A DNA stretch of 64,000 nt, taken from contig QRFJ01000086.1 in assembly GCA_006176705.1 (NCBI GenBank), positions 62,001-126,000 on the forward strand, given 5' to 3'. The stretch comes from Cocos nucifera. Its lineage: Eukaryota > Streptophyta > Magnoliopsida > Arecales > Arecaceae. Below, piece after piece: positions 34,729 to 43,584 of the stretch (positions within the stretch are counted from its first letter, which is position 1; every line of letters begins with the position of its first letter). Below the pieces are notes generated by a model. The model ran no database searches. It was not told the DNA's origin and saw only the letters and a list, made by a program, of their open reading frames with translations. The position numbers and the translations under genes were made by a program.

Positions 34729-35308
34729 AAATTAAAAATTAGTTTTTTGTCACCCTGAGAGAGCCGGCTCGGATTTGCCTCGAGCTGGCTCGAACTACAG
34801 ACTTGAAAAATAGCATTTCTATCGTCTTGAGAGAGCTGGCTCGTGTGTTGCTTCAAGCTGACTCTAATTTCAGGACTTAAAAATAACTTTTCTGCCATCT
34901 TGAGAGAGCTGGCTCAGCTGTGTGCCAAACCAACGTATCAAGGGCATGCCATGCTAGTGCTGGCTCGATTCTTTCCAAAGTCAGTTTTAAACTTTCCAAC
35001 TTCATTTTTTTTTTATTGTTTAACCTTCTAAACTTGAATTTCTTAGCCTCAATCTCTTCTAAATATTTTTGCTTTCCTCAATTTTATTTTCTCTTCTTCC
35101 AATCTAACTTTTTTCATATGGAGTCATCCAAACTTGTATGAATTTTTTCTTTAAGTATTTTGGCATGGCATCTTGAAAAGATTTATCCTTAATATAAATT
35201 CTTCATTTTGGATACTTGAAAAATCCTACATCTATTTTCAAAATAGATGATTAGATACATAATATACTTAATATTTTGGAATCATCAAAATCAATCTCAG
35301 GATCAACA

Positions 35309-35801
35309 ATGGACCCCGATGATGCTTAATTGCATCGGCCACACTTTGGACCCCCACCATGCTTTGGACCCCTACAGTGAATCATCAAGATTTATCCTTT
35401 TCCATCACTTTTTTTAAAAGAATTTATTAACTACTCCATCGTGAAGTGCGAATCACTGCAATATAATTTTCTACAAAGTTTAGTTTAATGTAAATAGTTT
35501 CTATTTCTACAAAATTTTCTAAAAAATGTGCACTAAAATGAACATAACCTTGGTTTAATAACAAAAGTTTTCCTTCCATGTAAAAAAGTTCTTACAGAAT
35601 ATCAATGTTGAACTAATTCATAAAGCACAATAATAATAGAGCTTAAAAGAAAAACAAGAGTCGCTAACATGGCAATATATGCTATATTCAATTTGGCCTT
35701 CGAAATTCTCATACATCCTGATATTTTCGTATTGACTGTCTTGCAGGCTGAGTCCCATTTGAAAATGGCAGGTAGGAAAAGAATATGTTCTTCATTCATA
35801 C
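35309..35801. other. host DNA left of TE-E
   Basis: Repeated GGACCCC(C/G) words at 35314-35375. On the minus strand a frame (35799-35602) ends in a hydrophobic run, IAYIAMLATLVFLLSSIIIV, that could be a membrane helix, but three frames are open here over short spans. It may be an exon of the candidate gene described at 45284-45982. Confidence 0.3.
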
Positions 35802-36851
35802 TATTGGGGATAAATCCCGCTCCTACCGAAGCTTGGCCCGACGCTCAGCCTAATGTAACCAGTAGCCGCAGAAGAGCTCCAGCAGACGGGCTTCAGTCGA
35901 ACTCCCAGCGGCCGAGCTTCTTTCAGCAGGCCGAACTGGTCAGCTTTCGAGCTTCTTCCGAACTCCCAGCGTCGAGATTGAACTTCCTGGACGGTCGAAC
36001 TCCTTCGGACTCCCCACGGCCGAACTCCCTCGGACTCCCCACGATCGAACTCCTTCGGACCGACTCCAAGCGGTCGAGCTTCAACGAAGTCCTCTTAACG
36101 GCCGAACTCCTCAGCGGACAAGCCTTAGCCGAACCAACCAACAACCGAAGTCCTTCAACCGGGCCTCAGTCGAGCTTCTTCGGGCCTCTCAGCGGTCGAA
36201 CTCCTCGGCAATCATCCCTCGGCCGAACTCTACAGATGACCGACCCTTCAGTCAGCCGAACTCCCCCTGCCTTCCCTTCTGCCGGACTCTCCTACGAGAT
36301 GAATTATCGCCGTCAGTCCGCGATGGATGATGAAATCAGACGACATGGCTACCACCTCTGGCAACGCCACTCCCTGACGACACCTTCTTCTTCGTACCGA
36401 ACCCCATGTGACCCACGACTTGCCAGTATGGCCGTCACCGACCGTCTGACGATGCCTTCTTCTCCGTACCGAACCCCATGCGGCCCATAACTTGCCAGTA
36501 TGGCCGTCACCGACCGTCTGACGACGTCTTCCTCTCTGTACCGAACTCCATGCGACGATATGGCTGTCGCCATCAACTAAGCTCCGCCTATAAAGGATCC
36601 TCCAGATACGCCAAGGCTAAGCTCTCTGACCTCTAATCTCTCTGAGCTCTCCTCTTCTTCTTCTCTAAGCTCCGAAACTCATTCTGAGCACTCCATTCCT
36701 GTTGGCCGAAAACTGACTTGACCGTCGAAGGGTCCTGCCGGAGCCACCCCCTATCGGTTCCGGATGGGACTTTGTCTTGCAGGTCCCCGGCGGCGACCTC
36801 AGCAGCCTCGACTCCGGCGACCTCCGGCGGTGATGAGTTTCTGCACCAACA
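35802..36851 (+). repeat. TE-E 5' LTR
   Basis: 1050 bp. Starts TATTGGGGATAAATCC (second base changed from G) and ends GCACCAACA. It has three tandem units of about 72 bp (about 36370-36560) with ACTTGCCAGTATGGCCGTCA, and a TATA box at 36589. It contains an extra segment of about 24 bp near 36020 that the 3' LTR lacks. Confidence 0.92.
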
Positions 36852-36871
36852 GATTGGCGCTAGAAGGAGGG
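36852..36871 (+). promoter_or_regulatory. TE-E primer binding site region
   Basis: GATTGGCGCTAGAAGGAGGG follows the LTR; see TE-B. The tRNA donor is not identified. Confidence 0.6.
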
Positions 36872-36978
36872 CTGAACCTTCGAGGTTTCCTTGTTCTTGA
36901 AGGAGTGCTCGACGATGATTTCCTTCTTCCTGCTCCGGATCCTTCCTCTTCCCCTTTAGGATTTCTTTCCTAAAAAAA

Positions 36979-37965
36979 ATGCCCCCTAGGAGAGCCTCGA
37001 CCCGACGATCGGTGGCCTCCGCGACCCGATCCCGTTCGGATCCGTCTGCTCCCACTCCAGCCCCGACGACCCGAGCTCGCTCTGTAGCCGCAGTGGACGC
37101 GGAGCAGTTCGGCCTGCTTGCCCAACAGGTCCATGATCTTACGGAGACGGTGCAGGTGGTACAGGCCATGCAGTCGCGGGCCCCAGCACCAGCTCGACCG
37201 GCGCGGGATTCCCTGGAGTCCCGGGGTCCGACCCAAGGTCGACCAGCGTGGACTACCCGACCTCCAGTCCCCGGAAGGGGAAGGCAATCGGGGGAGAGCC
37301 CCTGCTCGGACCGCGGCTCGACCCAGGGAGAAGCTTCGCGCCCATTCTGCGAGAAGACCTTGGAGATCAAAGATCGCGAAGATCTCCTGGATCAAAGGCT
37401 CTTGAAAATGAGCCGACGCATAGAAGAACTTCGTCATACTCCCTCCTCCCGTGGTAATGATATTTGCGCTGACCCTCCTTTCTCGCAGAGAATTATGCAG
37501 GAACAGGTCCTGTCGAACTTCAAGCTCCCGCACTTCAAGAGCTATGATGGGACCACCGACCCAGTCGACCACTTGAAAGTCTTCAGGACGATAATGTTGC
37601 TCCATGGCGCGCCAGACGCCATCTTGTGCCGGGCTTTTTCCTCTACCCTCAAGGGAGCTGCCAGGAACTGGTACTCGGTGCTTAAGCCGAGCACCATCCA
37701 ATCGTTTGACCAAATGAGTCAGCAGTTCGCAGCCCATTTCGTCAGTAGCAGGCGGCCGTGCCGAGGCTCGGATTCCTTGATGGCCATCAGGCAGAAGGAG
37801 GGAGAATCCATCCGGGCTTATGTCACCCGATTTAACACGGCCGCACTGAAAGTCCGAAACTTGGACCAATCAGTCTCCATGGCCGCCCTCAAAGGCGGCC
37901 TTCAGAAGAACGACCTGCTGTTCTCCCTGAAAAAAAATACCCCAGGGATTTCGCTGACATGCTAG
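36979..37965 (+). CDS. TE-E gag (capsid part)
   Basis: Begins MPPRRASTRRS, a start shared with TE-B and TE-F. Residues 1-80 are Ser/Pro/Arg-rich and low in complexity. From about residue 175 to 300 is the retrotransposon gag domain (FKSYDGTTDPVDHLKVF, then LKGAARNWYSVLKPSTIQSF, then GLQKNDLLFSL). Gag packs element RNA into particles in the cytoplasm. At 37930-37937 a run of eight A replaces a nine-base coding stretch in TE-F, so the frame shifts and the last residues (after LLFSLKK) are not native. Gag continues in another frame at 37940-38213. Confidence 0.88.
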   Translation: MPPRRASTRRSVASATRSRSDPSAPTPAPTTRARSVAAVDAEQFGLLAQQVHDLTETVQVVQAMQSRAPAPARPARDSLESRGPTQGRPAWTTRPPVPGRGRQSGESPCSDRGSTQGEASRPFCEKTLEIKDREDLLDQRLLKMSRRIEELRHTPSSRGNDICADPPFSQRIMQEQVLSNFKLPHFKSYDGTTDPVDHLKVFRTIMLLHGAPDAILCRAFSSTLKGAARNWYSVLKPSTIQSFDQMSQQFAAHFVSSRRPCRGSDSLMAIRQKEGESIRAYVTRFNTAALKVRNLDQSVSMAALKGGLQKNDLLFSLKKNTPGISLTC

Positions 37966-38261
37966 CTCGGGCCGAAAGTTACGCCCGGGTAGAGGAGGCT
38001 TTTGAAGCCAAGGACAATGAAGCTCACGACAAGCGACGAATCAGCGGGCCAAGAAGGCCCACCGAAGAAAGGAAGCAGACCGAGACACGGCCGCGCTCCC
38101 GGACTCCCCCTAGTCGCGGGCGAGCCCGAACTCCCCCTCGGGCTCGGAGGCAGGGAACCCCCGGCGGAAGGGCATGCCGAGGTTCCCCTCCACACCGAAA
38201 TCCTCTCCGATGACGATTTCACAGCTACGCCCCCCTCAACGCCTCGAAGGCCCAAGTACTG
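37940..38261 (+). pseudogene. TE-E gag C-terminal tail
   Basis: In the pol frame: MLARAESYARVEEAFEAKD, then the Arg/Pro-rich RTPPSRGRARTPPRARRQG, to a TGA at 38211. TE-F has the same tail at 48591-48848 and also a stop within one codon of this place, though at a different base. After the stop the frame goes on (YAPLNA) into the knuckle. The basic tail probably binds nucleic acid. Confidence 0.75.
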
Positions 38262-40025
38262 ATGGAGATCAAGGAACGACTTTCGAGGTCGGAGAGAATG
38301 TGTTCCCATCCCAGCAAACGCAACCCCAACAAGTTCTGCCTCTACCACCGCGACCATGGTCACGACATTGAGGAGTGCATCCAGCTCCAGGATGAGATCG
38401 AGGAGCTCGTCAGGCGAGGCAGACTTGGTCGATTCCTGCGAAGACGATCTGAAGAGCGAGAAGATCGGCTGAGAGCGTTGCCGCCAAGTGGGGGAGACCA
38501 ACAAGAGGATCGGCCGCCTCTCGGCGTCATCAACACTGTCTCGGGGGGCCTTCAGCAGGAAGAGGCCGACGGATCCGAGGGACTGGCAAAGAGGCGGAGG
38601 ACTATGGAGCCCGTGACCTTCACTGAGGCGGACGGCCAGGGGATCCAATTTCCGCATAACGACGCGGTTGTAATCTCTTTGAACATTGCTGACTATGATG
38701 TGCACCACATTGTGGTGGATAATAGAAGCTTGGCAGACATATTGTTCTACGATGCCTTCTCAAAAATGTCTCTGCCTGATGACCGCTTAGGGCCTGTGAA
38801 TTCCCCCCTGGTAGGATTTGCTGGCGGCACCATTTCGATCGAAGGCGTAATGACTTTGGCTGTGACGATGGGCCGACACCCAAAATTGGCCAAGGCGCAG
38901 GTCAACTTCTTAGTCGTGAGAACCCCGTCCGCCTATAATGCAATCCTCGGACGATCCGGTCTAAATGCACTCCGGGCGGTAGTGTCAACCTACTACTTGA
39001 AGATGAAATTTCCGACGAGTCACGGAGTCGGTGAGGTCAGAGGAGACCAAGCTCTGGCGAAGTATTGCTACACGATCACCCTGCGCAGGGAGAACCAGCC
39101 CGACCCTTACCTTGTTGATGGACTGAACGTCCGCGACGACCTCACCGAGGAGCGGGGCGAGCCTGCGGAAGACCTCATTGCCGTGCCCTTGCATGACGGA
39201 AACTCAGGGCACGCAGTGCAGATCGGCTCCAACTTGGCGACCGAGGTTAGGGAGCAGCTCGTCGCTTTCCTCAGAAGAAATGCGGATGTCTTCGCATGGA
39301 CCCCAGCGGATGTACCGGGGATCGACGCCGAGGTCATGGAACATCGGCTGGCCGTCGACCTGAGACACCGGCCTATCAGAGAAAAGCTGCGCCACCATGC
39401 CCCGGAGAGACAGAAGGCGATCGCCGAAGAAGTAGACAAGCTCCTCAAAGCCGAACTCATCCGGGAAGTCACCTATCCGACGTGGGTCTCGAATGTGGTT
39501 CTCGTCAAGAAGGTGAACAACAAGTGGAGGATGTGCATCGACTTCAAGAAGCTGAACAAAGCCTGCCCGAAGGACAGCTACCCCCTGCCCAGGATCGACC
39601 AACTGATGGATGCAACCTCGGGCCACGAGCTCCTCACCTTCATGGACACCCTTTCTGATTACAACCAGATACGCATGGCGCCCGAGGACGAAGAAAAGAC
39701 CACCTTCATTACTGACCGAGGTCTCTATTGTTACAGGGTCATGCCTTTCGGACTCAAGAATGCAGGGGCGACATACCAGCGCTTGGTCACCAAGGTCTTC
39801 AAGGGACAGATCGGCCGCAACATGGAGGTGTACGTGGACGACATGCTCGTCAAAAGCCGAGCTTCAACGGATCACCTGGCCGACCTTGAAGAGACCTTCG
39901 GCACGCTCAGGAGGCACAAGATGAAGCTGAACCCGACCAAATGCGCCTTCGGCGTGACCTCCGAAAAATTCCTCGGGTTCATGGTGTTAAGACGCGGAAT
40001 CGAGGCAAATCCCGAGAAAATCTAG
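38262..40025 (+). CDS. TE-E knuckle, protease and reverse transcriptase
   Basis: 587 codons, really the middle of gag-pol; the ATG is internal. Residues 26-39 form C-x2-H-x4-H-x4-C (CLYHRDHGHDIEEC), the gag knuckle. The aspartic protease lies at about 135-245 with VVDNRSLADILFYDAF; a D-x-G-S box is expected, so Gly is replaced by Arg at 155 and activity is doubtful. RT is at about 375-585: WRMCIDFKKLNKACPKDSYP, catalytic D462 in MDTLSDYNQ, and YVDDML at 524-529 with both Asp residues. The TAG at 40023 is in frame with the next section. Confidence 0.88.
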   Translation: MEIKERLSRSERMCSHPSKRNPNKFCLYHRDHGHDIEECIQLQDEIEELVRRGRLGRFLRRRSEEREDRLRALPPSGGDQQEDRPPLGVINTVSGGLQQEEADGSEGLAKRRRTMEPVTFTEADGQGIQFPHNDAVVISLNIADYDVHHIVVDNRSLADILFYDAFSKMSLPDDRLGPVNSPLVGFAGGTISIEGVMTLAVTMGRHPKLAKAQVNFLVVRTPSAYNAILGRSGLNALRAVVSTYYLKMKFPTSHGVGEVRGDQALAKYCYTITLRRENQPDPYLVDGLNVRDDLTEERGEPAEDLIAVPLHDGNSGHAVQIGSNLATEVREQLVAFLRRNADVFAWTPADVPGIDAEVMEHRLAVDLRHRPIREKLRHHAPERQKAIAEEVDKLLKAELIREVTYPTWVSNVVLVKKVNNKWRMCIDFKKLNKACPKDSYPLPRIDQLMDATSGHELLTFMDTLSDYNQIRMAPEDEEKTTFITDRGLYCYRVMPFGLKNAGATYQRLVTKVFKGQIGRNMEVYVDDMLVKSRASTDHLADLEETFGTLRRHKMKLNPTKCAFGVTSEKFLGFMVLRRGIEANPEKI

Positions 40026-40037
40026 GCCATTCGGGAA

Positions 40038-42458
40038 ATGACTGCTCCGAAAACGATCAAGAAAGTTCAACGCCTGGCCGGAAAGGTGGCGTCCCTAAGT
40101 CGCTTCGTCTCAAGGTCGGCTGAGCGGTGCATGCCCTTCTTCCAAGTTCTCAGACGACCAAAGGACTTCTGCTGGACGGCGAAGTGCAAACAAGCATTCG
40201 AGGAGCTCAAAAACTACCTCGGCACGCCCCCGCTGTTGGCAAAGCCCGAACCTGGAGAGAAATTGCTCCTATATCTAGCCGTCTCTCCGGTGGCCCTGGC
40301 GACGATCCTGGTTAGGGAAGATGCAAAGGCGCAACGACTGATCTACTACGTGAGCCGAGCCTTAAGGGACGCAGAGACCAGGTACTCCAGGTTAGAAAAA
40401 TTAACTTACTGTCTTCTAATTGCTGCCAGGAGGCTCCGACCTTACTTTCAGGAGCACACCATAACGGTCCTCATAGACCAACCAATAAGAGCGGTCCTCC
40501 ATCGAGCAGACGCTTCTGGGAGAATCGCAAAATGGGCGATCGAGCTCACAGAGTTCGACATCAACTACTGGCCCAGGCCATCGATCAAAGCCCAGATACT
40601 GATGGATTTCATGCTAGAATGCACCATTTCAGTCGAAGCCGGGCTTGGATCAAGCGACACCAACATCGAAGTGGGACCAAGCTACGACAAAGTCGAGCTC
40701 TGGCAGCTGAGCCTCCCCGAAGAAAGGGCCGACCTTCCTGAAAGCTTCTGGGTTCTGCACGTGGACGGCTCATCCAACTCCACCGAAGCTGGTGCGGGGC
40801 TGCTCTTGGTCAACCCCGAGGGGATCGTCGCCGAGTACGCGCTGCACTTCGAGTTCCCCACGACCAATAATGAGGTCGAATATGAAGCACTGATCGTCGG
40901 ACTGCAGATAGCAAGGGAATTGAAAGTAGATCGGCTTCAAATCTATAGTGATTCCCAGCTGGTGGTCGGTCAGGTCGGCGGCGGCTACGAGGCACGGGAG
41001 GAAAGCATGGCGAGGTACCTCGGGAAAGTGAGGAATTTGATTCCGACCTTCGACAGCTTCGGCATTCGGCACATCTCGAGGACGAAAAATGCAAGAGCCG
41101 ACCTTCTCTCCAAGTTGGCCACTTTTGCTCCGACCGAACTGTCTAAAGAAGTATTTTTGGAAACTCTGAAGTGCCCGACTACGGAAGAATCTCAGGCCAT
41201 CCTGCAGACGGACTTCGAGCCCAGCTGGATCGATCCATTGGTTGCCTACCTTAAAGAAGGGGTCCTTCCTCACGATCGAAAAGAAGCTCGGAAGCTCAGG
41301 AATCAGGCCTCCCGCTATGTCTTATATGAGGGCAGGTTATATAAAAGATCGTACTCCCTCCCATTGCTGAGATGTCTCCGACCTTCAGAGGTCGACTTCG
41401 CACTACAGGACGTGCACGAAGGACTCTGCAGAAGTCACGCAGGAGCCAGGTCCCTGTCGCAAAAACTACTTCGGCAGGGGTACTATTGGCCGACCCTGTT
41501 TGACGACTCCGTGGAATATGTGAAGAGGTGCGATCGCTGCCAGAAGAACGCCAGCGTGCAAAGGCAGCCAGCATCCGAGCTTACTCCGCTCAGTGCACCC
41601 TGGCCCTTCGCAAAATGGGGAATGGATATACTTGGCCCCTTCCCAACGGCATCCGAACAGCGGAAGTTTCTCCTGGTCGCGATTGACTACTTCACCAAGT
41701 GGATTGAAGCGGAACCACTAGCAAAGATCACCGAGGCCAAGGTGCAGAACTTCGTTTGGAAGTCGCTAGTCTACCGATTTGGCCTGCCCCGAACCCTCAT
41801 AACCGACAACGGGCGGCAGTTCGCTGGGGCACGGTTTGCCGAGTTCTGCGAAGGGCTAAACGTCTCCCACCACTTCACATCGGTGGCTCACCCACATGCC
41901 AATGGGGAAGCGGAGGTGACCAACCGGATCCTGCTGCAAGGTATCAAAGCGAGGCTCGATAAGGCAAAGGGGGCCTGGGTGGACGAACTCTACCACGTCC
42001 TCTGGGCATATCGAACTACGCAAAGGGTGCCGACCGGTGAGACGCCCTTCGCCTTGGCCTTTGGTACCGAGGCAGTTATCCCGATCGAGCTCAAACTCCC
42101 ATCTGCACGAGTCGTGGGCTTCAACGAGCGGCACAACCCCCAGGACCTTAGAGTCAACCTCGACCTTTTAGAAGAAAAAAGGGAGGGAGCCCGCATCCGG
42201 ATGGCTGCCTACCGACGGAAGGTGGCTCAATATTACAACTCCAGAGTCAGAAGCAAGGCGTTCAGAGTAGGGGACTTAGTGCTTCGGCGAGCAGCCGTCT
42301 CTCAGTCTCAAAGCCAAGGGAAGCTCATCCCAAATTGGGAAGGTCCATATGAAGTGATAGAGATCATCCGACCCGGAACCTATCGTCTGAAGGAGCTCGG
42401 AGGAACAGTGTTTCCCCGACCTTGGAACTCAGAAAATCTGAGAATGTATCACCAGTAG
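40038..42458 (+). CDS. TE-E RNase H, second (archaeal-type) RNase H and integrase
   Basis: 806 codons in the same frame as the RT, after the TAG at 40023. Residues about 44-195: connection and first RNase H (FCWTAKCKQAFEELKNYL, YYVSRALRDAETRYSRLEKL). Residues 238-362: second RNase H of archaeal type with D243, E281, D305 and D355 in place (LHVDGSSNS, NNEVEYEALIVGL, IYSDSQLVVGQV, NARADLLSKL). Residues 455-505: integrase zinc region H460, H467, C498, C501. Core: D530, D590 (TDNGRQF) and E626 with 35 residues between the last two. All key residues are present. It ends NLRMYHQ. Integrase inserts the cDNA in the nucleus. Confidence 0.92.
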   Translation: MTAPKTIKKVQRLAGKVASLSRFVSRSAERCMPFFQVLRRPKDFCWTAKCKQAFEELKNYLGTPPLLAKPEPGEKLLLYLAVSPVALATILVREDAKAQRLIYYVSRALRDAETRYSRLEKLTYCLLIAARRLRPYFQEHTITVLIDQPIRAVLHRADASGRIAKWAIELTEFDINYWPRPSIKAQILMDFMLECTISVEAGLGSSDTNIEVGPSYDKVELWQLSLPEERADLPESFWVLHVDGSSNSTEAGAGLLLVNPEGIVAEYALHFEFPTTNNEVEYEALIVGLQIARELKVDRLQIYSDSQLVVGQVGGGYEAREESMARYLGKVRNLIPTFDSFGIRHISRTKNARADLLSKLATFAPTELSKEVFLETLKCPTTEESQAILQTDFEPSWIDPLVAYLKEGVLPHDRKEARKLRNQASRYVLYEGRLYKRSYSLPLLRCLRPSEVDFALQDVHEGLCRSHAGARSLSQKLLRQGYYWPTLFDDSVEYVKRCDRCQKNASVQRQPASELTPLSAPWPFAKWGMDILGPFPTASEQRKFLLVAIDYFTKWIEAEPLAKITEAKVQNFVWKSLVYRFGLPRTLITDNGRQFAGARFAEFCEGLNVSHHFTSVAHPHANGEAEVTNRILLQGIKARLDKAKGAWVDELYHVLWAYRTTQRVPTGETPFALAFGTEAVIPIELKLPSARVVGFNERHNPQDLRVNLDLLEEKREGARIRMAAYRRKVAQYYNSRVRSKAFRVGDLVLRRAAVSQSQSQGKLIPNWEGPYEVIEIIRPGTYRLKELGGTVFPRPWNSENLRMYHQ

Positions 42459-42539
42459 ACTTTTCTTAATAAAACTCCTTCGCTCGACATTATTGTCTCA
42501 GGACTGCACGACGACAGGGAAGACGCAAGCGAAAATAGC
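42459..42539 (+). other. TE-E start of the 3' untranslated part
   Basis: Contains TTTTCTTAATAAAACTCCTTC, with a possible AATAAA signal at 42468. The same block follows pol in TE-F (52536). Confidence 0.45.
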
Positions 42540-43160
42540 CCGTTAGGAACAGGAGGAGAACCTCGTTCTAACGCGAGCAAGGTCGAATGCCTCGTTCACC
42601 TAAAATGAGATGGGGGGAGAGGCGAGGACGACGGTCCCCATGTGCCCCCACAACCAGTTAGGAACAGGAGGAGAACCTCATCCTAGCGTGAGCAAGGTCG
42701 GAGGCCCCATTCGCAAAGGACGGGATGGGGGGAGAGGCGAGGACGACGGTCCCCATGTGCCCCCACAGCCCGTTGAGGAACAGGAGGAGAACCTCGTCCT
42801 AACGCGAGCAAGGTCGAAGGCCTCGTTCACCTAAAACGAGATGGTGGGAGAGGCGAGGACGACGGTCCCCATGTGCCCCCACAATCCGTTGGGAACAGGA
42901 GGAGAACCTCGTCCTAACGCGAGCAAGGTCGAAGGCCTCGTTCACCTAAAACGAGATGGGGGGAGAGGCGAGGACGACGGTCCCCATGTGCCCCCACAGT
43001 CGGTTAGGAACAGGAGGAGAACCTCGTCCTAGCGTGAGCAAGGTCGGAGGCCCCGTTCGCAAAGGATGGGATGGGGGGAGAGGTGAGGACGACGGTCCCC
43101 ATGTACCCCCACAGCCCATTAGGAACGGGAGGGGAACCCCGTCCTGACGTGAGCAAGATC
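42540..43160 (+). repeat. TE-E 115-bp tandem repeat array
   Basis: Six units starting at about 42542, 42657, 42772, 42888, 43003 and 43118. The period is 115 (once 116). Each unit carries GTTAGGAACAGGAGGAGAAC, CTCGTCCTAACGCGAGCAAG, CCTCGTTCACCTAAAACGAG (an inverted repeat in itself) and CCATGTGCCCCCACA. The units are open in several frames because 115 is not a multiple of 3 and stops are rare; this is not taken as coding. Confidence 0.9.
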
Positions 43161-43584
43161 CGAGACCAAGCCTCAAAGTCTACGGCAAGCTCCGCTGCAG
43201 GAGATGAGATCGCCCCCGAGCGACCGCGACGACCTCGACCGTGGAAGAGGAGGTCTCCCCCGAGTCAACTTCAGCTGATGGAGACAATGTCACCCCCGAG
43301 GAGCTCAACTCCGACCTCGACCACGGGGGGCGAGATTTACTTCGGCTTCAACATCAGCCTCATCGACTTTAGCTGGGAACGAGTTCCATTCCAACTCCAA
43401 ACATCAATTAGAGATGAGGTCTCCCCCAAACCTCAGCTTCAACTTCAGCGTCAACCTTGGCTAGAGAAGAGACATCCCCCGAGCTTCAGCCGCGACAAAC
43501 GCAGGGCCTGGAAGAAGACTTCGGCAGTCGCCCATTTTGGTACTCCCTTCCTTCGAATTTCGAACTCGGAAGTGGGGGGACTAC
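43161..43584 (+). repeat. TE-E worn short repeats and polypurine tract
   Basis: Diverged copies of the short unit (GAGATGAGATCGCCCCCGAG, GAGATGAGGTCTCCCCCAAA). Then a TTCGAATTTCGAACTCGG palindrome and the tract GAAGTGGGGGGACTA (43569-43583), which lies against the 3' LTR. Confidence 0.65.

Larger units (their letters stand above)
23005..35308. repeat. probable solo LTR, interrupted by TE-C
   Basis: Outer pieces 23005-23976 and 34729-35308 together form about 1.55 kb, beginning TGTTGCCTAGAGGTAGCAAC and ending ATCAACA. Flanks GTGGA (23000-23004) and ATGGA (35309-35313) match at four of five bases. The text after the start ('agagagggataaattag', 'gcggtggaattaa', 'agagatttatagtgg') is like a known class of plant LTR. 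No internal region remains, so it is taken as a solo LTR left by LTR-LTR recombination. The right piece contains three tandem units of about 75-80 bp with GAGAGAGC(C/T)GGCTCG. Confidence 0.5.

Noticed and set aside
35923..36144. Possible genes in the TE-E LTR
   Set aside because: The frames are made of the degenerate GAACTCC/GAGCTTC LTR repeats.
38620..41574. Long minus-strand frames across TE-E
   Set aside because: They are shadows of the GC-rich gag-pol frame. The plus strand has all the conserved motifs.
42600..43180. Open frames of 60-270 codons in the 115-bp arrays
   Set aside because: They repeat the same text in shifted frames with each unit and come from low stop density in GC-rich repeats; no domain is encoded.
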